Assembly (NCBI GenBank): GCA_963070105.1
Contig: OY718805.1
Coordinates: forward strand, 1,426,001-1,490,000
Reading direction: 5' to 3'
DNA length: 64,000 bases
Source: Litomosoides sigmodontis
Taxonomy: Eukaryota; Nematoda; Chromadorea; Rhabditida; Onchocercidae
Part shown: positions 1-12,300 of the stretch, in pieces
Layout: the number at the start of each line of letters is the position of its first letter
Numbering within the stretch: the stretch's first letter is position 1
Program-made: the position numbers and the translations under genes
Notes under the pieces: model-generated
Seen by the model: the letters and a program-made list of their open reading frames with translations, nothing else
What the model was told of the DNA's origin: nothing
Databases searched by the model: none

Positions 1-32
1 TTGTCAGTGCTGAGAGTGCAACAATATCGTTC

Positions 33-175
<143 letters not shown>

Positions 176-3100
176 TAGACACTTCTGTCTTTGCATTTTT
201 CACCAAAATTGCGTGTTCTGAATTAACCGCTTCTATTAAATTTCATTACCCACTCGTGCAAAATCTAATTTCAGGCGGCAAATTAAACAATTTCCCATCC
301 TATCAATTACTGCTCTTTCGTTGCAGTTTCTGCTTGTAATTAAATTCCTATTTCAAGTTCTAGGATGTAATATTTGTTGGAAATGGAAGAAATTATCACT
401 CTCATAAGGTAGATGAAGCTAATTTGTTTGATCGTTTAGTCAAAATATTTCACTTTTTAAAAATCTTAACTTTGAGGATGTGTGAGTGGAATGATCAGAT
501 TGCACGACTATTTTCATCAAAGCAAAAATAAATTCATTAAAAATTCACGCTTTCCACAAATTTATTTTAACATTTAATGCTTAAATTGTGAATTTTCTCT
601 CTAATGAATAATTACAATTTTGCAATCGCTTATATGCAATTACACAAATTAATTAACCAATAATTTCATAATTTAAATAATTGAAGTGTTAAACAATTGC
701 AAAGTTATTGAGCTTTTTTGCCTTTTTGCTTGAATTGGCGCATAATTTGGTGCATGTAATTAATTAATTGGCAAGTTAAGCAGAGCAGATAGCATCTCAA
801 TTATATGCAAAGAATGATAGCATTGAATGTTTGATAGGAGTGTCTATCAATATTCAATGGAAACGTTCGAATTAAATTAATTGGTCGGCGGAATTTGAAA
901 GGGAATTGTATTTCACTGATAAGGCTTGTCAAATGTGCTCTGATATTTGCACAGTAAGAAAAAATGGAGGAAAGAAGTGGAAGTTTCTCTCGAAGATAAC
1001 TTCGCCAAGCCTAAAGTAAATGCTTCAATCGATTGATGGAAAACTGAATGAATGCAAAAGCGACGGCGAAGAGCAAATCGATGTGAATTTCATTCCTTCC
1101 CCTTTTTTTCTTGCACTTAAAACTTTTCGAAAAATTTCCAAAATGTCTTTCACATATTCAAACGAAAGAAATTTGGAAACAAACAGAATGTTTCCTTTTT
1201 TCTTTTTCTGTCAAATTGAAAGATTCATTCATTCAAAAAAAAGAAAGAAAAATTCGTTTTTTTTGCGCAAAATTTACAATAAACTTTTTGCAGTAAATTT
1301 AAAACAATAATATTCAACTGGTTATTTCAACAATTCTTCCTCGGCAAACAGCAATTCCCTGTTGTGTAACTAACTGGGTGTCAGGGCGGTGGAAGCGATC
1401 GTTCCATCATTTTCAACCCAAAACATTTTGCATCTTTCTTCTTGCTGCTCCTTTCGTGGAAACACAGATGGAAATTTTGATTTATTCAGCGGTGAAGTAA
1501 TCCGACAATGAATCACTTCGAAAAGTTCCATTGATTTTCATCTAAAAATTGTAGCGAAAAATGCATTGGGAAGAATGAATTTCTCTCTGACAAAATTTCC
1601 ACTAAAATTTAGTTAGCTTTTTACTTATAAAATGTAAAATTTCCGTGTTTGCCCTCTTTCGTTTTGTTTTCTTTTGCTCAAATGAATTGTATTAATAATT
1701 GTGCTAAATGAAATTGTCTTATCACTGAATGAGTCACACAAAGGATGAAGCAACAACGATTGCTACCTTTCGAAATATTCAACCCCTTTCTTTTATATTA
1801 ATAATTGCTAATAATACTAATAACAATAATAGTAATAGTAATAACATAGCAATAATTACCTTTCTTTCATCCCACCATTTTTCTCACTTACATGCACTTC
1901 CACTCTAAAAATATTCTTTGCTTGAAATTTTCCAGTTATTAAACTGTAGTAGTAATTTAATAATAATTAATAGTAATAATTAATAATAATAATAACCAAT
2001 AATAATAATAGCAATAATTAAAGTTATGGACGTGGAGCAGTAATTTTTGATTATCATTGTTATTTATTGCTACGTTGTTTTATCACTGATTAGAATTGTG
2101 TCTTCGGCGGTACATCACTGATGTCAATGTTTCGCAAATTTTAACGAATAATCAGAAATAGCCTGACAATAGGAAAAATATCACTTTGGCAACAGTTGTC
2201 ATTGCATTCCAAAGTGACGGATCCTTCCTGCCTTCCTAGCGCAAAGCAACGTGAACTATCCGTCACTGATAGCACTGACTGTCAGCGACGTACTTCGTAT
2301 TTTATGTTAAAACTATTTGAAGCGCTAATTGTCACATTCAAAAGGTGAAATTAACTTTTTCTAATTTATGCATCTTTTCCGCTGCCTCACTTCGCGTGAA
2401 TTGTCTGCGTGAAAATGGAATGAAAGCAAAAAAAGGCGCAAAATCGTGCTGAGATGCTTGCAGTCATTAAGCGCGCATTTGGCTGGGCCTTACGCGCTTG
2501 GCTTTCCTCAAGTGTACTTGTGCTATTATCGGTTAAGCATTTCTTGACTTACCTCATCTATTACCTATTTCCATTTTCGTTCCATTCCATTCCCTGCAAT
2601 GAACCTCGATGGCAAGAAAAAACTATTTTTATTTGCTAAAATTAGCAATTTTCCCTCTTTTTAATTTCCATAAAAACTAAAAGAATTTCTCTTTTTTTAC
2701 ATTTTTTTTTTTTTTTTAGAAAATACGAATGAATTTAGGTGCTGTGCTTTTCCATTTCCACTGAAAAAAATCGATGAGAACTAAATGATCAAATTTCGGC
2801 AGCTCCTTCTGATACCTTTACGTCCCTTAAATTACTATTATAATTGTTATTGTTTGCGCTAAATTAGTCAATTAAAAAGGAAATTGATCAATTTCCATAT
2901 TTTTCAATGGAATTGAAAAACTGGATTTTATTATCAGTCGTTTTAATTTCCCAGATTCCCTTCCTATTTCATTCCATCGAAGCGAACTTACTGTAACACT
3001 TTTTTCTATTATTTTGTTTTATCTTTCACCACTCCTTTCCTTTTTCCCTTCAATTCACAACTGCATTCTGCTGGTATTGTTGAAGTGCGATCGCTGCAAA

Positions 3101-3799
3101 TATTTGCATACGTTTTGTTTAAAGGACTTTACCGACAGGTATAGCAGCTATTCGTTTGAATTTTCAGATGAAATTAAATACACACATTTTCAGCTATTTA
3201 AACATTTATTTCTATTTCTGACGAACAGTGATGAAAAATATTATTTAAAAATGCTATAATGTATGTAATATGTTGCTCATCAATAATGCACATTTCATTA
3301 TCAATTAATTAGCTAATTAATTAAGTAATTAACTTTTACTGATCACTTATTAATGTTGTTATTATCGCATTCACACTTAAAGTGAAAGATGTTATTCTTC
3401 GCGCAGGGACGATTCATGTAGAGTATATTAAAATTTCATTAAATTAATATTCATATTCTTTTAATTAACATACCCATCTAATGTATTTCAAGTAGTATCC
3501 TGAGACGCTAATTATATCAATGATAATTTCTTTCCCCTAATCTTTTCAATTCATCCCTGCAACACACTTTGAAAATACAATATCAACTTTTTCATAAGTT
3601 ACGTGCCTCACGTTGCACACGTCGTCCCATTTAAACATCCATTTCAAGTGTTGCAAATTGTTATTTCTCCCTTCCCTTCGCTAAGTGTTCCACCGCGTCA
3701 TCCATCGTTCGTTTGTTTCAACCGCTCAAACAACACCGGAAACTCGTGACTGAGCCTTACTAATTGTATTTCACACTCAAATAGGTCCTTCTGCGTAGG

Positions 3800-4015
3800 T
3801 ACGGGTGCGTGTGGGTGTGGGTGCGGGTGTGCGTGGGCGGGGAGGAGGAGGTGTTATGCTTTACCAATTACATTTCATTATAAATAGTGTGAAAAAGAAG
3901 TGGATTTTAAAATCGTCATGTTTACTGTGTGTCTGTGCGTGTGTGTGCGCGTGTGTGGGTGTGCGTGTGTGTGCGTGTGTGAGTGTGCATGTGTGTGTAT
4001 GTGTGTTTGCGTTAC
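3800..4015. repeat. GT-rich repeat with duplicated flank
   Basis: Two imperfect GT-rich blocks (about 3800-3845 and 3928-4010). Each is followed by a similar ~40 bp segment containing CATTTCAT-ATAAATAGT-TGAAA (about 3865-3900 and 4017-4050), suggesting a diverged tandem duplication of about 160 bp. Confidence 0.6.
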
Positions 4016-5139
4016 TGATCACATTTCATAATAAATAGTATGAAATTAAGAAAACGATGAAAAAAAGCGAGGAAGCGAAGTAAGTGGAGAAGAGGAGATG
4101 TTGAATTAAATAGGAAGGAAGGAAGGCCTATTACATACAAATTGTGATTGCTTATGCTTATCATCCCACTTTTGCCAAATAAATAAATATTGGAAAACGT
4201 TTTTGAGATTTCAAATATTTATGTGCAAATTTATTGCTTGCAATATTTTATTAATAAATTTATTTTCAAATATGAAATTTGTTAGATAAAAGAGAAATGA
4301 GAGGAGAAACGCGCTCGGCGAACCGAACTGATAAGAATTACGTGTGATAATTTCAGTGAAACTATCCTATCCTATCGCTATTGCCATCATTTGGAGAAGG
4401 TTGCGTGCGTGAAATGTTTCACGCAAATTAACAGTGTATATTTTAAAATTTTTTTTTATTTTTTTTTTTAAACTTTTCTGTAAAATTAATGAATGGAATG
4501 AACGAAAAAGAAATGACTCAGAGACAACAACAACAACAATAAATTCATTGTTTTTTTTTTGCAGCAATCGATGAATGAATTTGCATATTATCGCAATTAT
4601 ACCATTCTATTAAGCAGTATTTTTGTTCAACTTGTGAAATAAAATTTAACAAAATGACGACAATCAAACATATATCAAGTACGTTTCATATTCGTTTAAG
4701 AAAAAAATTTTTTTTTTTAAATTTCAATCAAATTTCTTCCATCGTTTTTTTTATTCACTATCGTTTTCTCTGTCGCTCTCTCTCTCTTTCTGTTTTCCTT
4801 CCGCTGTCCATCGGTCTCTGTGTCATTCTGTCAAATAATATATCATTTAGTATGAAAGATAAATTATTAAAATAAATTTTTTTTCACTCGATTAATCTTA
4901 TCCAATTCATCACCACCGTACTACACCTGTCTTATCATATCATATCAGTGATGCGAGCAGAAATGCATCCATATATTTACATGTAGAAATGACTTGAAAG
5001 CTCTTCCGCTCTCTGCTTTTTCTCCCTTCGTAAATATTTACACATTTCAGCTATTCCCTCTTTATTTTCAGCATTTTTTCACTCCCACCAATCATCATCT
5101 ATCATCGTTTATTTCACTTTACATAAGAGGGCAGCGGTC

Positions 5140-5205
5140 GAGGAGAGGGAGAGAGAGAGAGAGAGAGAGAGAGGAGGGAGAAGAGAGAAAGGAAGAGAGG
5201 TACTT
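5140..5205. repeat. (GA)n purine tract
   Basis: Pure purine stretch dominated by GAGAGA, with GGA and AAG variants. It is mirror-like and polypurine, so triplex-capable in principle. Confidence 0.85.
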
Positions 5206-5968
5206 TTATAATGGAAAAAAAGACAGCTATTGATAATTGATGCGCACTTATGTAGGAAGCTAAGCTGAAGAAGCGGATAACTTAAAATGAAAGGAATTTT
5301 TTAAATTAATTACATCGGCAATTGAATAGCACCAATATGACATCAAATTATTCCTCAGCCTTTTTCTCCTTCATTCATTTACTCTTCACTTCTCCTCCTC
5401 TCTTTCTTTCCCTCTCCCTCTCTCCTGCAATCATTTCTCTTCACATACTTTCTTCTTCATCGTCACAAAGCAAAAATGTTATTGATGAGCGAATTGAATG
5501 AGTTCATTGAGAATTTGACATTAAAAGATGGATTTTTTTTTTAATTTCAATCAAACGAACTGAAATTGAAAAATGAATTTTTAACGAAAAATTCAACACA
5601 AACGCACTTAGCCAAATGACCAACGGAGGAGAAAATGGAAATTTCAATTTATTTAATTTAATTTAATTCATTCAAAATAACCAACTTAAATTTCAAAATT
5701 TAAATATAATATATTCCTCCCTCAATATTTGTAAAAAGTTTTCCGTTCTCATCCATAATATTTAACAACAAAAAAGAAACTTCCTTTCTTTCTTCTTACT
5801 GAAATTAGAAAAAATTTTAAAAAAAAAGGTACTTTTGGCTTTCTACGTTTTCAAATTAATAGCAGCAATGACAAGTTAATAACAGCGAAGTTTGCTGTTT
5901 TTTCCACTAATTCTTATACTTTCTCTTTTAAATAACAATATAGCAATAACAAAAAAAAACAGCAATTT

Positions 5969-6058
5969 CAACAACAACAACAACAACAACAGTTTGTCAT
6001 TACTGCTATTGTTGTTGTTGTTGCTGTTGTTGTTGTTGTTGTTGTTATTGTTATTGCT

Positions 6059-6100
<42 letters not shown>

Positions 6101-6102
6101 GC

Positions 6103-6136
<34 letters not shown>

Positions 6137-6140
6137 ATTG
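5969..6140. repeat. (AAC)n followed by (GTT)n, inverted trinucleotide pair
   Basis: About seven to eight AAC units at 5969-5991, then an 18-20 base spacer, then an interrupted GTT/GCT array to about 6138. The two arrays are complementary, so one strand can fold back on itself. The overlapping poly-Asn and poly-Leu open frames on the two strands are artefacts of this repeat. Confidence 0.9.
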
Positions 6141-6499
6141 TCAGTGTCGGTTGTCATTGCTGTATTGTTATTAGCTGAAAAAATCGCTTGTTTGGAAAAC
6201 AAAAATAGCAATAATAGTAAGAAGCCTAAAAGAGAAAAAGCATCATTTTGCTGGTTTATTTTAGCTTTTCATAGAATATAATTCGCTTTTTGATCATAGC
6301 TTTCTAGTAGCATGCAAAGAACAACTTTGCCTCATTCTCCCTCGCTCGCTCTCTCTCTCTCTCCCTCTCTCTCTTTCCCTCTCTGTTTCCTTTTACTCGT
6401 TTTAGGATCACTTCATTTTATCGTTATTTATCGTGATTGAATCAATTGTGTTGTAACAATGAGGGAATAAATCGATAAAATAATCCCTGTCATTTTCAA

Positions 6500-6690
6500 A
6501 TAATAAATAATTTAGGTGTTTGACGAGAGAAGAGAGAGGAATAGAGGAAGAAAGAGAGGGAGGGAGGGAGGGAGGGAGGGAGAGAGACTAAAATAATAAA
6601 TAATTCAGGCGTTTGCAGTTTTTTAAGAACGACGACGAGGGAAGAGAGAGGAAGAGAGGAGGGAAGGAAGGGAGAGAGAGAGACTTAAAG
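6500..6690. repeat. Duplicated GA-rich segment
   Basis: Two related copies (about 6501-6585 and 6594-6690). Each starts with an AATAAATAATT-AGG-GTTTG block and runs into a GA/GGGA purine tract ending GAGAGAGACT. This is a diverged tandem duplication. Confidence 0.7.
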
Positions 6691-6807
6691 AGGTAGCGAG
6701 GCAAAAAAGATATGTTATTACTAGATATTTCATTCATTCAATTATTTTTTTTCCTCAAAACAAATGTTTTTCCACTAATATTATTATTTCCGTCAACTGC
6801 TTTTAAA

Positions 6808-6985
6808 TTTTGCTTTCATTTCAACGAATAATTTCAATTTGATTTTTGAAATTTATTTCTATGAAAAGTTTAAATCGTGCAAGTGTAAACTTTGCTTTCA
6901 TTTCAACGAATAATTTCAATTTGATTTTTAAGTACTAATGTACTAAAATTTATTTCAATGGAAAATTCAAATCATACAAGTGAAG
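6808..6985. repeat. ~80-90 bp imperfect tandem duplication
   Basis: The segment starting TTTGCTTTCATTTCAACGAA occurs at about 6809 and again at 6891. The two copies then run in parallel through ATTTATTTC and AAATC-TACAAGTG with several substitutions and a small insertion in the second. Confidence 0.75.
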
Positions 6986-9350
6986 GGATGATAATCACTA
7001 CAGCTATATCAATTCAATTCTTTCCTTGCTCTCTTCACAAGCAAACAATGATAGCTCATCTTTCATCTTTTCCGATATCTCGGAGTGTTGTATCATAGAC
7101 CGTTTACATGCAATTATCATGACTTACAAGTAATTGCATTAGCTGTCCCTATTTCATACTAAATTTGTCAATTATTCAATTTCAATTTCCATTTCTAGTG
7201 GAATCGTTCGCTTTGTTGGAAACTTCTCCCTTTCATCAAACCTTTTTTTTTCATATTTTTCTGTAGGAGAAACAAAGAGTTTCAACATGATAATATGAGT
7301 GGAAGATGAATGAAAAAGCGAAAGAGTTTTTCAAGCTAATTGATAAGGTTTTTTTTCCCATACCGATTGACTCTCGCAGTAACTGATAATTGACAAGTTA
7401 AATTTGATCAATCAAAGCTTAGCGATGAAGTGAACTTCGTCGATTTCATCTTCTCTCCTTCAATTAATTAATTATTGAAGTGTGAGAGAATAGACGTGGA
7501 ATAACATTTGTCGATATCAATAAGCAAATGATTGATGTATTTAAAAAATACCATCGTTGTCCTCCTACTTTCCAATTCACTGAAAATACTACAACAAATA
7601 AAAATCAATGAATTTTTTTAAATTTTGTTCTTTCAAATAATCGAAATCTCTCGCAATAAATTAGTTTTCGAAATAAATTAGTTAGCGCAAATTTTCGCAC
7701 AAATCCCTTCCTATCTTTCCTTACTTTCCAAACACTTAGCTCGTTCTTAGCATATTTTAATTTTTCAAAACAATTCAAAATAAGCGAAAATTAGACAAAT
7801 ATTGAAAATAATGAAAAGGGAACAAAGGAGTGAATCATTTACTTTCTTGCTTGCTTACATACTACTACAACGCATTTCGCAAAGCTATTAATATCAGCTT
7901 AGTTCTTCTACAGTAATACTTTTAATCGAAAAGTTGAAGAGTTTTATTGTAATTTATTTGAACCAATCACTTCTTACACGCATATTTCGTCTAGTAACTT
8001 TATAAGAAAGAAAAAAGGAACGTTTCTTGTTCTTTCTAATTTTTTTTTCCATTTTTGTTAGAAATAAAAATCATTTTTCCTCCTTTTTCTTCTTCCATCT
8101 TTTACCAGTTTGTGCGGATTTTTGCTTTTTTTGGAAATATTTAAATTTCAGTTTTAGAAATACATTAATTATTGTTTTTGTGACATTTGCAATAAATCTT
8201 AATCGTTTCATTTTAGCACATGCACACTCTTTTATGGTCACATTTTTTACAGTAATAACTCTTAACTGACAGTATACCTATCAATTGAAAGCATCAATTA
8301 TCTCCTTGCTATAATTGCACTCCTCTTCTTACGACAGTACCAAGTACTGTTAATTCCTTCTGTCGCAATGCTCCTAAGTAGCCTTAATTATGAGGATGCA
8401 ATACTCACCTCTTTTCCTCTCTCTGCAACATGTCCTACCTGATTTTTAAATTGCCTTGAATTTTCTCTGATTTTAATATTTTCATTTCTTACAGCATGTT
8501 TCATTTACTGTGAGCATTAATCATTCCCATAGAACATTTACTGTAATAATGTTGATTTAATTAGAATTTCTCCCCCAACCGCATTACGTACACTTAATGA
8601 TTTCTCAAAAGTTTTTTAATAGCTAAAAATAGAAATGGTTTGATTGGTCCTCGGGCACAACCATTTCGAGAACTCCTTGCACTTCAGCTATTTCAAACGA
8701 ATTTAATCCAACCATACGACATTTTAATTTCATCACAAGGAAATAAGTGTTTTGTGCAGCCGACCTGAGCAGATTTCATGAAAAACAAATCTCTCATTCT
8801 TTACCATTTCAATTTTTCATTTCTCTATTTGCAAGTGAAAAGTGTGCCTTAGCTGCTGCTAACTGCTAACTTATTTTACTTTTCTACTTTTTATAAATTT
8901 TGTCACTAAATTTTTTTAAAATATTTAATAGAAAAAGAGTGAGAGAGGGAGAGGAGGAGGGGGAAGAGAAAGGAGTAAAATTTTTTTAGACATATGTATC
9001 TCAGGTAGATTGGTTAACGTTTTGCTGTGTTAACTACATCGAAAAAGTTACAAATAATAAATGAAAAGTCTTTTTAGCATATTTTTTTACAAAGTTCTCC
9101 CACATTATTTCTTTTCCCTTCGGAATTTATTTGTTTGGAAAAAAATTTTCATTTAAAAAAATTTAGCAAATTGGTTTTTTTTTAATTTTCTCGAGAATTT
9201 ATTACAAAAAGAAAAAAAGATGTGATAAATGGCATATTTCGGTGATGGAAAATTTACTTATTCCTACTTTTGATACCTCAATTCCTCCACCATTTATTTG
9301 ATTTGGGAAATGATGCTAACTTTTTTTCCCGTTAATTAATAAAGGTTAAT

Positions 9351-9362
9351 TATTTTGCAGGT
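9351..9362 (+). promoter_or_regulatory. Splice acceptor at SLC6 start codon (candidate trans-splice site)
   Basis: TATTTTGCAG ends at 9360 and the ATG begins at 9363, leaving a two-base 5' leader. In nematodes this geometry is typical of spliced-leader addition. A 5'UTR intron from an upstream non-coding exon would look the same. Confidence 0.55.
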
Positions 9363-12300
9363 ATGACAAACCTAACCGAAGGTTTGAAAGTTAATGAGAA
9401 AGAGAGAGATGCATCGGTAGATTTCAAAAAGACAAAAACAATGGCAGATTGCAATACAAAAATTAAGAAAAAGGTTAAATCGAAGATTATTGAAAGAGAT
9501 CAGTGGTCGGGTCCATTCGACTTTATCGTCTCAATGATCGCATATGCTGTGGGATTGGGTGAGCGTAAAGTTGAAATAAGAAAAATTTTTTGAAATTTTA
9601 AATTGCATAATTCAAAATTACTAAGAACTAAATTTGTAGCAAAAAAATAAAGTGAAAGGTGTGGGAAAGCAGTAAATTGAGAAAAAATTTTTGATATTCT
9701 TCCATTTTTGAATTCAGCTAATCCCGAAATTATTTTCATAAAAAAAGTACTGCCAAAACTGCACCATTCCAATCATTTCGAAATAGTTTATTGCAATAAA
9801 GACATAAGGAAGATTTTTGAAAAAATCAAATTTAGTAGGCTAAGAAAGTGTTAAACCTTTTTGCTCAAACAACTCAAACAATTTCTGTTTTAAATTACCA
9901 TAAAATTAATTAATAGTTGAATGTGTTGAAAGTTAGCGTCGAAATTAAATTTAGTTTCTTTGAATGCATTTGTGGAACGGTTTGTTATTCATTAATTTCC
10001 TTAGGTAAATGCTACTTTTGCAATAAAATTATCATCTCAAATATTAGGCTATTTTTTTTATTTCAGATAATAAATTGAAAAACTTTTTTAGGCAATGTGT
10101 GGAGATTTCCATATTTATGTTTTAAGAACGGCGGTGGTTCGTTTTCGTTTCTTTATTTTTTATTGTTGTATAATTTGAAATTTAAAGTTAAATTTAAATT
10201 TTCACGCCGAAAAATAGTTATTTTGAAATAATTTAACAAAATTTTTGCTTTTCTCTAATTTGAACTAAAATTCTTGCTAATTTGATAGGTTCATTCTTGC
10301 TCGTTTACGTGATATTTTTTTCACTTGGCGCATTACCCGTGTTTATTATGGAAATAACAATAGGACAATACGCACAACGCGGTGCTATGGAAATTTGGAA
10401 CTTATGCCCCTTATTTAAAGGTTAATTAAAATTAATGTCACAGTATCCAATAAATAGTATCCAATCATAGTATCCAATAAAGACAGTAATCATACCGTTT
10501 AACTTACCGTAATCCACATTATAGGCGTCGGTATCGGCAATGTTGTAATTGCATTTATGTGCATCGCATACTTCTGTGTCATATCAAGTTGGTCTATCTT
10601 CTACATGATCAATTCATTTTCATCAGTTTTTCCATGGGAAACATGCAACAATTGGTGGTAAGTTTGTCGTCATCATTTACACTATCATAACTCATCGCCA
10701 CAATTATTATATTATAGCATCTGAGTTATTCGTACTGTCGTAACCCTTTCAACGGATACGGTAACTCTTACCGTAAGTGCAATTTTGTAGCGAATCGTTG
10801 TGATCATTTAGCAAGCATAACTTACGTATGTGTCTTTAGGAATGATAGAACCTGCATAACCGGACGTGAGGATGCAATAGAAATATCAGAAATTAGGACA
10901 AATTTGTCCAAATATAATTTAACTACTGAAACAAGCGTTGAGCAATACTGGGAGTTAGTTGAATTTTTTCCAATAATTTTTTTGCTATGTACTCGATGAA
11001 ATTAGCATGATTGATGGCTGACTGCGTAGCAGCAAGATCGAAATTACATTTTAGCAATCAAATTTTAACCGTAAAATTTATAAAGCACTCTGTAATTTTG
11101 ATTAATTAGTGGTTTAGTGGAAGTGTTGAAGGAATTATTCCTTTATTGTTTTTACAGGCGACGAGTGCTGATGCAAACCAGTTCGATATCGAACTTTGGT
11201 GGAATTCAGTGGGAGCTTTTGGGAATAATGACACTGACGTGGATTATCGTCTACTTTGCGCTTTGGAAAGGCATTACACGTGCTCGCAGGGTAAACAAAA
11301 AAAAAACTAGAAAAATTAATTAGCTTCGATTAGTGTAGGTATCACAGATACAAAATACATTTTCTTTTCCCTCTTCTTCGTTAGATACTCAGTGGTTCAG
11401 GTGTTTAGTCTTAGGTCACTGGCTTCTTAGCTCAGGATCACTAGTTTCTAGCTAGTTATTTGTTGTTAAATTGAGCACAAATAAGCATTACTTTTTCAAA
11501 AATTTTGATTAAATTTAAATTTGTTTACGAACAACCTTTCAGCGGAGTTATTTTACAGGATTATGTATTGGCCTGTTTTGCATTTTTTCGGCCAAGCAAT
11601 TGCCGATTTTCTGGTACTTTTCCATTTCTGGAATATTGAATTAGGACTAACCACCAGCATACGCCATTTTAGTTTAGTTATAAAGTTGGAGTGAAAATTG
11701 AATAATTCGTTGCAATTAGCGTTAGCTAAGCAAAGATGAGAAAGTGCTCAACATCAAATATAGGAATGTATCTGAAATTTGACGATTTTTTTTTTAAATT
11801 TTAAGAATTAGTTAAGAGGACGGTTTGTATCAAGCAATCTGATCTGCTGGACAGTAAGCATTCACTCATTCGGTGTTGTTCAACGCATGCACACACCCGG
11901 CGAATTATATTGATCCTCTAAAGAATTTGCCAAAGATGGCAGGTAACTTTTGAGATTGAGTTTTTTGGAAAAAAAAAGAAGAAGAAGAACAGTGATATTT
12001 ATGCAAAGAAAAGAACTGCAAAGATGAAATTGAAATTTAAAGTGAGAATACAGTACGACGCTTAAGAAAAAAAAATAAAATATTGATGATAGTAGCATCG
12101 ATTAGTGAAATACTTTGAAAATGGCAAAAAAATTTTCCGAAATTTCGCGCCTTCTCTGCAAACACTCTTCATCATCGATTTTGTAGTCATGAAAGTGAAA
12201 TTAAAGTTGATGGATGGGGGAAAAAAAAACAGAAATTTTTTTCACGTGTGCGTGTGCTTTGGAGTGTTTGAATATTCTCAGACGTCAATCAAACTTCAAA

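Noticed and set aside
5876..6281. Overlapping poly-Asn (minus) and poly-Leu (plus) open frames
   Set aside because: Artefact of the AAC/GTT arrays; no splice or family evidence.
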